Notes: generated by a model not told the origin, from the letters alone. A DNA stretch of 64,000 nucleotides from Takifugu bimaculatus (GCA_004026145.2 CP034976.1:4337796-4401795); one strand, 5' to 3'. Positions 36,960 to 49,506 are shown, numbered from the stretch's first letter. Translations and numbers: made by a program.

Positions 36960-39900
36960 AGGTCTGGAATAATCAGCAGTGGTTGGTAGCTATAGTGACA
37001 CATGCCTGCCTCTATGGTCCCAGTTCACATCGGGAATGAGACTGTTTTAGGTCTAAATTCAGATTCTGGTAACCCTGAAAAGGTCTCGAGTCCACCAGCC
37101 ACCTGTCTGCACTGAGAGTTTATATTTAAATCATCAAATCTTGCATTGCTCTTAATAATTGATCCAACTATGGTTCTTGGTCTTTGACTTGCCTCTATTG
37201 TTTAGCCGGTTGTAAGTTCATATTTCAGGGTTCAGCTGGACCTAATAAGACAAACTGTTGTTACTGTTACAGGAGGAAGATCTTTAAAGCGCTGAACTTT
37301 TCAAGACTGGTTCTGAATTACAGAACCAGTGATGAAAGAGTGGCATAAATAGCCCGTGAAGAGCTGCAGAGGAGGATCAATGGACTTACTGGGTTTACTC
37401 GAAAAGGTTGCGACGGCACTCTTGTTCTCTTTATATTTTTTCCCCTTAATAAATTGATTTTTTCAAAAGTCTGACTCATAAAGCTCAATCCACCGCCCTC
37501 ATTTATACAGAAAAACTGCAAAAATTCCATTAAAATACAGATTAACATTTTTTTAAAGTATATACAGTGTTGGACAAAGTTCTGTCATTAAAGTTAAGTC
37601 ATTAGCAGATAAAATAAAGAAAAGCAAGCGGGATAAATTACCATTTAATCTCTGGGTTTTTAATCATATCACCCTGTCTTCATCAGCAGATAGAATTTCC
37701 TTAGTTGTCATGGCGACGGATTTGCTAGCTGGTGAGCATGTGAGAAGTTCACTATTCAGCCGGTGTTGTGATCAAAAGGACTAAGGAAAGGATTAAACTA
37801 GCAACACTAAACATTAAAAATATGACATTTGGGGATAGATTTTGCCTGCTTTGTTTATGGACGTGTCGTCAGCTAAAGCAGCTATTACCAAAGTGTTGAT
37901 TAATGTCCAAGTAAGCAAGCAAGAAGGAAGAATGTAAATACAGGATTTGTTTTTTTTCTGGATTAAGTGAAACAGAGCAGTGCAATTACTGAGGAGCGTG
38001 CACAGCACTAGTTAACTACAGCACTTGAATTAGAAAATAAAGGACTAAGCAGTTTCAATATTGGCCTATAATTACAGGTTAAGGCCTCTTCTTGTCCTGC
38101 ACTGGTCCTTGGAGAGGAGTCACTTCTTGTTCCTCTGCCTTATTTGCAGTTTTTTGTTAACTCCAACCCTTTTCAGTGCATTGTAAGGTTATTTTCATGC
38201 CATTTGACCACGTGTTTCCACAGCGAAGCTGGAATTTGGAGTAAGCAGCCGATTACAGATGGTTGGAGGCTTCCTTCCTCTGACAGAAAGTGGAACTGTA
38301 AAGATACTGACAAAGGGCCGGTTCGTACAGAGCAGCTTTGGGATGGCTCATCGCCTTTGTATAATGAGACTTGGATCGTATGTGTTTTATGGCTCTGTAC
38401 ACCACAGCGTTCACTCAGCAGCCACGTTATTAAGTTAAAAAACAAGTGCGCTCCGCTCCAACAGGTCTGTAATAAAATTCCTGTTTAGAACACTTTGACT
38501 GATTTAAGGAACAGAGACTCCATAACTTCATATTGAGTTTGTAAGAGTGTTGAAAGGTCACTACGCTGAAAGACATTGAGTAGCATTAGCATCAAAATGT
38601 GACACAAAAGCGGTTGGACAGCATATTTGGTGTCGGTGGGGCTATTTAACGGCAGTTGAAGCCTTGTGTTGTTATTCATGGGAGCAACAACTCGATACCG
38701 ATATGGAGGCTGCGACTGGAAAGGTCATGCTAATGTAAGTCCAAACGTTGAGCTTGCATCAAGCCGCACAGGCCTTTGACAGCCTACAGGATGGATGAAG
38801 ACGCTAATGGAAGCGCACCACCTCCAACCTGCTGTTTTGTGGGATTTTTTGTGTGTAGCAGTGGAAGGGGGGGGGGGCAGTTTCTCTCTGCTCTGCTCAG
38901 GTCAGCCTGATTATTTCATCACGCTGCCTTTTGTCACCACGGGCGATCACAGGAGGGATACATGTCTGATTCAGGGCGCCTCTATATATTCATTGACTGA
39001 CACGGCTGAGCATTAAAACCTGCCGCCCTTCTTCGGCGGTTAACACTTCTGTTTATGCCCTGTGATCCGGGAGCATTTCTGCTCTTCTATTCAAACATTC
39101 CACAACAACCTGCACTGATGTTTTATTCATCAAACGAGATTGCTTATGAAAAAGTCCATCACCGTATTCTGCTCGGTCCAATACATCAGTGGGCAGGCAG
39201 CGATGTATTGGCCCATGCCGCCACGTCTGGATTAATAACGTCAGGCTGGCTGCTATTTGTTTGTCTAAGCACCGCTGCAGAAGTATCCCCTGACACCGGG
39301 AATCAGGGGCCCGGCGGGAGGCTCGATGTCATGACATTAAAGATCAGTGGAAGCTTTTTCTGGGGTGGCTGACCCTGGTGCCGGACCCAAGAGAGACATA
39401 CACGTTGTGACAATGCACGGCGGATGCACGCTGCAAACCTCAGGGACGTCGGGCTCGGTGGCCGTGATGCGTCGGACCTGACCTCACATCATCTCCGTTC
39501 AGAGGCAGCACTTTCCACACGTGTTATGCACACCTTTCTTCATTCCTGGATCATTAAATCTGCTGTGTGGAAGCTTCTGTCTAGTTTATCTTTGCCCACA
39601 TTATCAGGAAAACGAGCCTAAAACAGGCAGACATGGGTGGGTTTAAATCTGGGTAAACAGATATTCTGCCATGTCTGTTCTGATGCTGCGACGCAGGTGT
39701 TTGTGCTCATTTAGCAGAGATTTTACAAGCTCATTTGAGCTGGCATAGGCGCCCTCTTCACCTCAGTTCTGAACCTTTGACAGACAAACATCACGCTGCC
39801 CCCTGATGAACCATCGCCAGCTGAGCCACAAGCAAAGCAGTTTGCTGTTGAATTTATATTAAAGCACATCAGGCAACAGCGGGAAGCAAATATTCCGGGT

Positions 39901-40599
39901 AAGCTCAGCATCAACTCAGCGCTACAGCATTTGTATTGCTTAAACACAACAATTAGCTGTACTTGAGTCATCCCATGGGTGATGGAAATGAGGGGAAATG
40001 CAAAAACACGCCATTAAGATGATGAAACTGAGGCCGCTGACAGAATGAGTCCCACCCTTATCCCCATACCAGTATGATCCCAGCACTCTAACCATTTTGA
40101 CTCAAATTTCAAGAGAAAAACAAGATTTTATTTAAGGCGATTAAAACGATCTGCGCAGGTTTATAGTTACACAGCGACTCTAGGCGGTCATTTACGGTAT
40201 AACATTCAAAGAAGTAAGACGATATCAAAAATGTCGTTATTTTGGGTTTCTCAGCAGTTATTTCTGATGGGTTGCAACATGCACCTATCAGAATGCTGCA
40301 CAAAAAGTGGAATGATGAGACTGTACATACACAGCATGTCTAAGTGGCCCCGGAGGGAGGAGTACTGGGAACAGAAAAGTGATGGTGAAGCTGGAGTTTC
40401 TCCTCTTAAATCAGACTGCAGAGCTGACAAAATGTGCTCCCTCATCTGTCCTAGATTAGAGTGATTTACTGCTCCCAGGAGGGCTTAAAATTTAAAACAT
40501 TAACATTTTCACTATATTGTTGCAGGTGTTTTTCATTGGGGCTGGGAAATAATGCATCCAATTCAAGGTATTCTCTCAACATTAGTATGATGTTGTGAG

Positions 40600-40800
40600 A
40601 GTGGAGCAGGATTTCGACAGTTTCCTACCCCCAACACAGACAGGATGAGCCCGTTGCCACCTCATCGGTTTGCCAGAATAACTTTGCCACTGACCAAAAG
40701 TCTTTCTCCATCACCTCCTTGACCTCTACCAAGTCAGAGCTGCTGCCAGTGGTTGTCAGCTGCTTCTGGAGACCCACAATCCACCCATGACCTTTAGGGT
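40600..40800 (-). mobile_element. RTE/Rex3-like LINE relic
   Basis: The minus strand contains 'GAGGTGATGGAGAAAGACTTTTGGTC' followed by 'TTCTGGCAAACCGATGAGGTGGC'. It translates as VMEKDFWSVAKLFWQTDEV. This resembles the MEKDF...FWQT.RRLR segment upstream of the reverse transcriptase in teleost Rex3/RTE elements. The frame is lost within about 30 codons. The assignment rests on remembered family wording. Confidence 0.4.
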
Positions 40801-41263
40801 TTCTTCTACCTCTGGTGTGTCCGACTCAAGGCCCAGTCACCAGTTGGTTAATGTTATATTATTATTTATCGAAGTTAAAATTTGGCTAACAACATGTACA
40901 AATGGTATTGATGTAACAAATACAGAATTTTATAAGTACATTTTCTTTACCTTTAACTTCCTCTAAGAACAAAATTACATTTTACATAATATAAAAATAA
41001 TTTATAAATACTTTTTGGGGTGAATACATCTTATGATCTGTTAATTTTTTCGGGGGGTATCATTGTTTTTAATCGACAGTGCTTTGTGATTGTGCAACTG
41101 CGCCCCTGCTGGCCAGTTATGGATTTGCACCACTCACTGGTGTCAGTGGACATAAATGTGAGATCTAATGTTGCTTGATGCATATTATGGTTTATTTAAC
41201 CTTTTGAACATCACGGCACATGATCTTTGTAACTTTTTGTTGTTAAGTCGTAAGAGCTTTCAT

Positions 41264-41269
<6 letters not shown>

Positions 41270-41295
<26 letters not shown>

Positions 41296-41296
41296 T
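41270..41296. repeat. (TA)n microsatellite
   Basis: About thirteen TA units. A GC-rich segment begins immediately after it. Confidence 0.95.
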
Positions 41297-44200
41297 AGAG
41301 CGCAGTCCTAGGAACAGCCAAGATCCTGCGCAGAACCCTCAGACTCCCAGGCCTCTGGTAGAGGACCCGAGTCTGAAGGAAGGAGGCACCGCCCAGGAGG
41401 GCGAGGAAGAGATTTTTTTAAATGAAATGATACTTATACCACATGCGTGATTTTTATTGGTGGTTAGGACTTATTTTTTGATCATTTGGTTTATTTCTAA
41501 TGTGGTTTAAAGGTACCTGTTATGTTATGTTATAAAGAACTGAGCAACAAAAAATCCATTGAAAAGTCCAGTGAAAATATTTATAGATTTTACCAGACTG
41601 TTGTATATTTTATTCACTTAGAAGCTTTAAGTCATATTGAGTTTATTGTACAGCATTTACTTTATAGTCATTCTGCCATTGGCTGCTTTCATGTTATTGT
41701 TTTTTTTCTTTAGGTGTTATTATTCTGTATGATTTATCTTATCTAGCAGTATTATGAAATGCTAGATATCCCACCAAGACTTAATTATGTAATGAAATGT
41801 TTCATTAGCAGAACTTAATCATGGTGTTTCTTTATAAATGAGAAGTGAGAAAGTCGAGCCCGCCGTCGTCATCACCAGGTCCGGCCCCGTCAGAGGCTGT
41901 GTCAGGCAGGTGGAGCTGAATTATCACCCAACAAAGTGCAAAACCTAGATTTAAAGATTAGATTCATTCAGAACTTAAACTTATTTTTACCCAATTCATG
42001 GAAACTGGATGATAATTGATAATGTGGCATTAATCAAAGGGATCTATTGAATCATGGCTGCACTTCAAATCATAATGGAATGTCAAATCATGTAAATTAA
42101 TTCCTGATTTCAGGTGACTGATTAGAATAATGTGGAAAACACAAAGTTGACTTTCAGGCTCATGTGTGAAGTAGTGTTTTATGGAGGATTTGATTTGTTA
42201 GATTGATTTATAGCTTTCTGTTACTGTGAATCACCTGCATGAATTGCCCTCCCAGCAATATTCAGTAAAATCTATATTACTCGTATTTGGTTGCTCAACA
42301 AAGATAAAATAAATGAACATTTAGTCACATCCAAGTAATTTTATTTAACTAATGTTCCTGTTGTATTTGGTGTATTTCCAACTTAAAATGAGACACAACA
42401 ACACGAGAGTCAGTTGATGTTTAGATTCTCATTTAGTTCAGGATTAGGAAAAAAAAGCCATTCACTTATTGGGGTTGAAAAATATGTTTAGGAGCAACAA
42501 TTTAGCAAAATATTCAACACTACATTATCAATATATGGCAAAATGTAGGTTGAAGTGGGATATAAGATTAGTCTGAGAGGTTGAAATGTGCAATCGTGCT
42601 GTGGAACAGCATTAGTGCTCATCTGTACTCATGGAAATAGCTGGAACTACTCGTGTTACTGGTCATTTAGAGCTGAACCTTTCGTGTAAAGAGGATTTCT
42701 ATCCAACACCTTCCAGTAATTATTCTCCACCGATGTAAATAATCAAATGTGAGAGGTGAAATCGGGTTTTAGGGGCTAATACAGTGAAATGATGACGAAG
42801 CCTTGTCACAAAGTAAAACTTTAATTTGATATATAGCATCTGCCATAGTTTGTTAGTTCCACTGCTAATTCCAGGAATGATACGATAAAAACAACAGATA
42901 AATTCAGAAGAAAGTGCACAGTGTGACTAATTTATACATAAGAATCATTTTCTAATACATAAGCTTTTAATTTTCATTCTTGCATATATAAAATGGAAAT
43001 AAAAACATTTGTAATTATTGCAAAATTGACATTTGGAAATAACTGAAAGGCAAACACACTAAAAACAGGATGAAGTTATGAGTAAAAACCGTGTTGATGT
43101 AAATAACCTCTCAAAAAGACAAAACCTTTGACATTGACCTCCCAGCTTCTCTGTTTGGGGCCCAAAAACAGCCAACTGGTGCATGTTGATGGGCCCCAAC
43201 AAGAAGTGGGATCCTCTTCCCTTTATGAGGATGCGTTGCATGTTAGTCATGCACAAACAAGGACACGAGAGTCAAGCCACTTATTGCTGTCTTTAAAACT
43301 GGTGTTGCCTGGATGAAGGCTTCGTTAAAGTGCTTGATGTGGTGTCAAAGGGTTCTAGAGGAGTGGAGAATAAACCAGGCTAGGAACAAGGACGCCATTA
43401 TGCTGACGTGGGAGTGTCTTTATTCATATGAGGATTCTCCATTTCACTCTTTATCTGATCTAATGTCTGTAGCTTTAATACCTAAACGACTGTTGACAGC
43501 TCCGTTGCTGTTTAAGTTGGATCTTAAACATCAAAGTAAGAGGAAACAATCAAATCTGCAAACACTGAACCTCCTTCAACTTTTCGCTCGGCACCAGGAC
43601 TGCGTAGTTTCACCCTCCACTCAGAACCTTTCTTTAGAGTTTCAGTTGTTTGGCTAGAATGCTCCAGGAAAGAAGGTGGCTTCTGCATGTTAAAGTAAAG
43701 AAAGCTATGCTTGTTTCATCCAGCCTGGTTTTGAAGTTCAGACGCTGAGCAGAACAATACTAAAAGCTAAAGTGTGCAGGGCAGAGGCCGCCCGCCAGCT
43801 GGCAGTCTGCACTTTAACATAAACATATCTGTAATTTGGCTGAAATGTTCTAAATTGTGTGGAGACGTGGAATATGTGGGCCCACAGTGGTGACGTGGAG
43901 ACATCTGCCTGACAGGAAGGAGGTAGATGAAGCGTTTGAACACATTTCGTACTGTTACAGGAGAGTCCAGGAGGGCTAAAGCTTCAGGAGCTCACCTCAT
44001 TAAACTCAATATCCGAGCAGAACCTAAACCCTAGTTTGCCATTGGGGGGAGCAAAGTGTGGCTGGATGTGAATGTGAAACCATCTGTAAAGCACATGCAG
44101 GCAACAAGGACCCAGATAAAGCGCTTTGCAAATAAAAGCAAGGGTCTTAACCCTCTTCTTAAAGCTATTAAAATGATTTTTCTTTGTACAATAACAATGA

Positions 44201-46773
44201 TTTTCATGAATAAAGCGAGCATAAAAGAAGCAAAGGCAACATTTGTAGATGTGAATGCTGATGAGGCAACAATGAGTTCAGTCGCGCACGTTCCAAGACA
44301 GGTCCTGACGCTGCAGGGAATAAACATCCAGCTGGACAGAACGTTGCATTGCAGTGCGACTTTGAGGCAGATGGAAAAAGTGACATGCAGGGTTTGTTGG
44401 CCAACAGAATGCATTTGGTATGAAAACGGTCAACGGAAGAAAATTGTGTTTTTCTTATCTTTGGAAAATCTTCCAAACAGTTTGTTATGTGACGCGAGTA
44501 TAACTTCAATAGAATAACAGAAGTCCTCGGTATTAATCAGTTAGGTCGGCGTAAATATACATTTTGAGTGGAAAAATACATCTGTACATTATTATGATTG
44601 TGGAGCACATTCAGCCTGTGGGTCACATGGTGATCAAACCACTCCGGAGATACAGAAAGGTGTCCAAATGTTCCAGAATGGAGAGGAAAAGGAGCGCTGA
44701 CCACCTCCCTGATGCATGTATGGAACATTCATTTAGTGATAGATGTGGGCTCAAGGGAGGGGAGGGGCCAGGCATCATATAGGGGTTCCGTTCTAATCTT
44801 TTGGTTCTACCTCATCTGTATCCTTGTTGATCTTTTTAACCATTTTTCTACCTCATCCAACGGCTGTGGCCGCTGTGATGGGAAGAGGAGGCATTTTACA
44901 GCTGCAGGTGAAGATACAGCAAAAAAAGGAGACAAATGCTCATATTTAGGTGAATGTGGTCAAGATGCTAAACCACAAGATACAATCCAAGGAACTGACA
45001 AGAAACATTTGATGAAGCCCCAGAGAGAACTGAAGCCTGGCTGGAATAAGACGAATCACCATGGTTACTCTCCCTTTTAAAAATAAAAATAAAAAAAATA
45101 CATAAATAGCAATTTCTCTAAGGATGATCTCATGATATACATAAAGGCCAAAATGTCCATAATTTCAAAGATTTTCTGCATTTGGCTGATATTCTCTGAG
45201 CAGCACTTTTATATTTTACACAAGCTCTTGCACAGGCTGTACAGTTCTTTTTTCGTGCTTTTGGCTCTTTTTTTTCCCACATTTTTGCTGCTCAGTGTGC
45301 AAAAACCTTAAATTGTTTTCAGCTACATTTGCAGTAGGAATAAACTTACAAGACTTCAGGGTTTAAAGGGTTCCCATAACAGTATCATAGATTAAGATTC
45401 ATTTACATATTTTATACATCTATAGTGCATAGAATTTCTTTCTTTTTTTTTTTTGACAATACCGGCATATGCCCAGACTCCTCTTAGAATAGTTATTTGT
45501 CCTGTTGTCACCTTGACAGCGATGTGAGACATCCAAAGCTTCTGCGAATGCAAGTAAGACCGATTAAAAGCTCCTTTCAGAAAACTAACTTGGCTTGTAC
45601 GTTAATGACTCTAACACAGATATGCAGTGAGCAACAACTGAGGTAAAGTGCACGAAGAAACGGGCCAACCTGATTTAAATTCAAAGGTCTCGGATGGGGA
45701 CTCAGGTGTGTTTTCTGTTTGCTGCGTCCATGTCTTAGAGGCTCTCCCAGCACCACTCCACAAGGATTATGGAACATGTCCTTTAACGGCCACTCATAAA
45801 GGCTGCAGGTCCAAAAACAACGTAAAAAAGCTGTGTGGTTTTTCATCACAGAGACTAAAGATCCAGCTCAGGAACACTGGAAACCAGTTCTGATTGGGAG
45901 ATCAAAGTACCCCTGGAACGAAACTCTGCACCATAACAAAAAGGTCTAAATTAAGGCCCAATGTTTGAACCTGGCTACACAGCGAACGTCTGAATATATC
46001 CAGCAATTTCACGTGAGAGTGAAGCAACGTTCCAGAGAAAGACGCTGCTAAACTGGACTTTAAAATCATTTGGTTTAAGAAAAAAAAGAACTCAAGTACT
46101 TTCCTTTCATTTGGGATGAACGTCTCAGCATGACTGGAGACAGAAAAGGTCATAATATCAGGAACTAATGTCGACCTAAGGTGAAGTCAGTGAATCTGCC
46201 GAGACAGGTTGTTATGGCAACAGGACAAAGAGCTGGGATAGCTGAATTACTACAGGTGAAATCCAGACTGGCGCTAATAAATGTTTTGCTGAGGGTGAAA
46301 GAGGGAAGAAGTAACTGGCTGGGATAGTTTTCTGTGGCTCAGTCTCAGCTGCTTAACGTGTTTCCCACTAACAGAACCTGCTGAAGAACATTGAGCTGCT
46401 TTGTTTTCACCCACAACACAAAGTTCTAGAGCTGTACGGGGATAAGGGTCACTGACTGCACCTTGAGGAAAAAGTTTCCTATAACTGTCTAAAAAAGAAT
46501 CAAACATTTTCTGAAAAGGAAACAGTCCAAAGCTTTGGTTAATGCATAGTTCTTCCTGAATAACTCAGATTGAGAGTCCTAATCTGTTCTGCCATCACAG
46601 CAGCTGCCGTTATAATCCTGTCTAAAAGACCCTTAACAATGACGATGACCCGGCTTATTTTTGGAACCAATTTTGAGTTTACAGAGCAGAGTAGTGATGT
46701 GATGCCACCCTTGATCTTCTTTCTGGTGCAGGATATTGACGCGGTCTGACCCCGACTCAAACGCTCCGGTCGA

Positions 46774-47066
46774 TCAAGGCAGGAAGGGTTCGTCCTCGTC
46801 TTCATCAGCGCTGGGTCCTGGGTCGCTCAAGCATCTCATCAGTTTCTGCTGTTCTCTGGACCCGTCCGCCTCACCTGATTGGCCGGCTCCTCTGGGCCCA
46901 GCAGGAGGCTTCATCATCAGACCCTGATCCTCCTCCTGCTGCTGCTTGCTTGCGCGCGTGAACTCGTCAATGGTACTGGCAGAATCCGGAGACTGAGGAG
47001 AGGCCAGGTCTATCTGAATAGTCGGTACGCTGTCCGAGTTGGACTTGAGGTTGTAGGCTTGAGGGT
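46774..47066 (-). CDS. slc9a1: slc9a1 coding exon 12 (C-terminal tail, stop codon)
   Basis: The last coding exon gives 96 residues plus the completed aspartate codon at its 5' end, then TGA (46776-46774). It encodes the disordered distal tail. PTIQID, near residues 14-19 of the exon, matches the calcineurin docking motif PVITID of human NHE1. LASPQSPDS matches its PASPQSPES proline-directed phosphorylation cluster. The end, RCLSDPGPSADEDEDEPFLP, matches the conserved RCLSDPGP...EPF ending of the family. A QQQEEDQ stretch and a GPRGAGQSGEADGS linker are less conserved. The acceptor is TCTGCAG at 47073-47067. Confidence 0.95.
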
Positions 47067-47860
47067 CTGCAGACAGGACAGCGCTTTGATATCAGGGACT
47101 GATCCGATATGTATCTGATATTTCATTCATGTGGATGATGTACGGTGGTGGGGGGCAGAGATCAACTGCAAATTACAATCACAATAGGCTCCAGTACCCC
47201 TCAGGAGGTTGAAAATAAGCTAAATATGTAACAACAGGTGCAACACATGCTGCCATACCACTCTAGTCTGCCCTTTATCTCCACAGTCATGTCATGAGAA
47301 GTCATTAGTGATGCGCAGTCAGTCAGTCCCTCGTGCTTTCTGGTGACTGTTGTAGCCAAAAATTTCTCATCTAGACTTTTAGTGAATATTTTCAACGATT
47401 TAGTGGTAATTAAAGGCGGACGCTATCCCTTGAACACCAACTTGGCATGGATTTTTGCCCGGGTGATTGTGGCGGTGCTGGGGTTTGGTTGTGTTTAACA
47501 GCAACATTCCAGACATTCCAACAGCCAGAATAGCTGCAGGGACTGACAAATGAAGGGGAGCATTTCCACAAAATGGGCTACACATGCGTGTTAGGGTCTC
47601 TGCTGCACTGGCACAAACTCAGAATGGATCGTCTCTACACTGACCACATACCTGGATGCACTGGGTTCTCTTTCTGCTGTTGGTCAGGTTTGAAATCATT
47701 GTCTCTGCCTAAAATGAAACCACACACTAGTTTACACGCCACTGCGTTGCTGTAAGTGGGAGAAGACTGCGTCCCTCTCCGTCCCTCTACCTCTTTCATG
47801 TAGGAAATGGCTAAAGTGGCTGTAATTACAGAGCGGTTGCATTTGGGTTTGTGTGTTTAC
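47067..47860 (-). other. slc9a1: slc9a1 intron 11
   Basis: 794 bases, phase 1, donor GTAAAC. No feature recognised inside. Confidence 0.9.
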
Positions 47861-47942
47861 CTGAGGCCAGTCTGGCTCTGGACAATGTTGGGGAGTCGGG
47901 AGGAGCTGCAGGAACTGTCAGGTAGTTCTTCATGTCTTTAAT
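47861..47942 (-). CDS. slc9a1: slc9a1 coding exon 11
   Basis: 82 bases: 27 codons plus one base. It encodes IKDMKNYLTVPAAPP, then DSPTLSRARLAS. NYLTVP is the LxVP-type second calcineurin contact known in NHE1, and DSPT.SRAR precedes the RSK-phosphorylated, 14-3-3-binding serine of human NHE1 (RIGSDP). Here the corresponding stretch is RLASGDP, with one extra residue before DP. The acceptor is TTTTCTAG and the donor G|GTAAAC. Confidence 0.94.
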
Positions 47943-48426
47943 CTAGAAAATCACAGTGCTTAGGTTGTGTATGACATGATTCAGAAACCGACATGTGGTG
48001 AAAATCAGGTTTAAATGTCAGCACAGGAAATCCAAACTATGCCTCGCAGGATTGTTTAAAGGTTACTGCGCCCAACTTTGTATAAGTCTGTGATTTGCAA
48101 TTCATCAGACGGAAAATTGGCTACAATCATGTTTTGCTTTTCAGCATCGCAGCACGCAGCTCTTGGATCTCGTATCTGTAATGTAATCACAGGCTGATGA
48201 ATGTGAAGATGTCATCACTGGAATAAACCAGACTCCCATTTTGTGTCGCAGGAGTTAATTTAAAAATGTAAACCAATGTGAAGATTTTAGCTGAATCCTT
48301 TAACTGCAGGTGGGCCATGAAAGGAGAGGAGCTGCTCTCAACCTTTAGGTTTTCAGTGGTCGTATTCTACAAAGTTCTCATTTTTCTTCAAGCTAATATT
48401 TAACTGAATCAAGATGAACTTGGTAC
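47943..48426 (-). other. slc9a1: slc9a1 intron 10
   Basis: 484 bases, phase 0, donor GTACCA. No feature recognised inside. Confidence 0.9.
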
Positions 48427-48528
48427 CTTCTTCTCAAGCTCAATCATCTTCTGCTTCTTCAGAAGGAAGTCGCTGATGCCGTCTTCATATGGGTCAGCCA
48501 CCAGGGTGTGTCTGTTGTAAGAGCGCAG
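48427..48528 (-). CDS. slc9a1: slc9a1 coding exon 10
   Basis: Exactly 34 codons, starting LRSYNRHTLVADPYED and ending in a charged helix (LLKKQKMIELEKK). In human NHE1 this is the second half of the calmodulin-binding region, and its RLRSYNRHT contains the serine phosphorylated by Akt; the motif is intact here across the exon 9/10 junction (RQR|LRSYNRHT). Both flanking introns are in phase 0. The acceptor is TTTTTCTTAG and the donor GTACCA. Confidence 0.95.
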
Positions 48529-49164
48529 CTAAGAAAAAATAAATAAAGTTTAGTGTCATTGCATTATCACCATACTGGAATTAATACATTTTGATTGATA
48601 CCATCATTAACAGTTTTTCTATTTAACAGAGAATCACTAATTATACTACACTTGCAGAAAACTGATAAAAAATTTTAAAAAAAAATATTTTGGGTTGTCG
48701 AAATGAATGTGCTGATCCAAACAAATCTGGTTGATTTAAAATGTGCACACAAGTAACGTGTGTCCAGCGAATGCACAATTCCAAAGACTGGCAAGGATCG
48801 GTGCTCCAGCAGAACCAACAGGACCAAGACTGACCAAATCTAAAGAACAAGCTCGAAAAGACAAAAAACGCCAAAAAACAGGGTGGAGCAATAGACGCAT
48901 AACCCTGCAGGAAGGAGCTTTCCACCTCTAAACGCCTCATGAACCTGAAGCAGAGTCCACTGCGAGGTCATCGGCATGGACCACGTTGTGCTAAATTAGC
49001 TTCAGGAAATGATCTTGGTGAATCTTGTGACAAAATGACTCACACAACTGTCTGTTGCAAATCATGCGCTTGTGTTTTCTACACTCACCAGCTACGGTAC
49101 TTTGAAAGTTGCTGCCAACTTAAGTTGTAGAATTAAATAGACGGGATATAAATAGAAGTGTCAC
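48529..49164 (-). other. slc9a1: slc9a1 intron 9
   Basis: 636 bases, phase 0, donor GTGACA. Open frames inside (48641-48940 minus, 48743-48931 plus) match nothing known to me. Confidence 0.88.
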
Positions 49165-49291
49165 CCTCTGTCGTGTCCTCTGGAGGTTCGTCCTGAGGAT
49201 CTTCCTGATCTCCTCTTCTCGGCCTTTGGGCAGCTGTGGTAAAGCTCTCTCTGCAGGCTTGGCCTCAGGAGGTTTCTTAGGTTGGATGTTC
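49165..49291 (-). CDS. slc9a1: slc9a1 coding exon 9
   Basis: 127 bases: one base completing a glutamine, then 42 codons. It opens NIQPKKPPEAKPAERALPQL, where mammals have a different proline-rich linker. It ends in the conserved helix REEEIRKILRTNLQRTRQR, the first half of the calmodulin-binding region (human REEEIRKILRNNLQKTRQR-like). The acceptor is TTTTTCAG. Confidence 0.95.
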
Positions 49292-49506
49292 CTGAAAAAC
49301 ACAAAACCAGACATACAGTTAAATAGAAATGCGATAATGTGTTTAAAATGGCAGTTTTATGCTAAAACCCAAAATCCGATATGAATTGATATGAACAGAA
49401 AAAAAAAAAGCTAAAGTCACCAGTTTCTGTTGTGTCTTAATGGACATGAAACTAGCAACTAGCAACTGCAAGAAATTGAAGGCATGGCCGCTAAAATGAT
49501 ACGTAC

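Larger units (their letters stand above)
36958..46773. other. Intergenic region and 3' UTR of slc9a1
   Basis: No convincing coding exon is visible here. The slc9a1 transcript, minus strand, must run leftward from the stop at 46774 into this stretch. Several reversed AATAAA words occur (for example 43419-43424), but none can be singled out as the polyadenylation site. Open frames such as 38144-38488, 43313-43657 and 44056-44517 (plus strand) have no recognisable domain. A decayed LINE lies near 40600-40800. GC-rich islets at 41297-41410 and 41849-41935 sit in otherwise AT-rich DNA. Confidence 0.6.

Noticed and set aside
43419..43424. Reversed AATAAA as the slc9a1 polyadenylation signal
   Set aside because: Several such words occur by chance in AT-rich DNA, and it would imply a 3.3 kb 3' UTR with no other support.
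44056..44517. 153-codon plus-strand open frame
   Set aside because: No recognisable domain. It lies in DNA that is probably the 3' flank of slc9a1 on the other strand.
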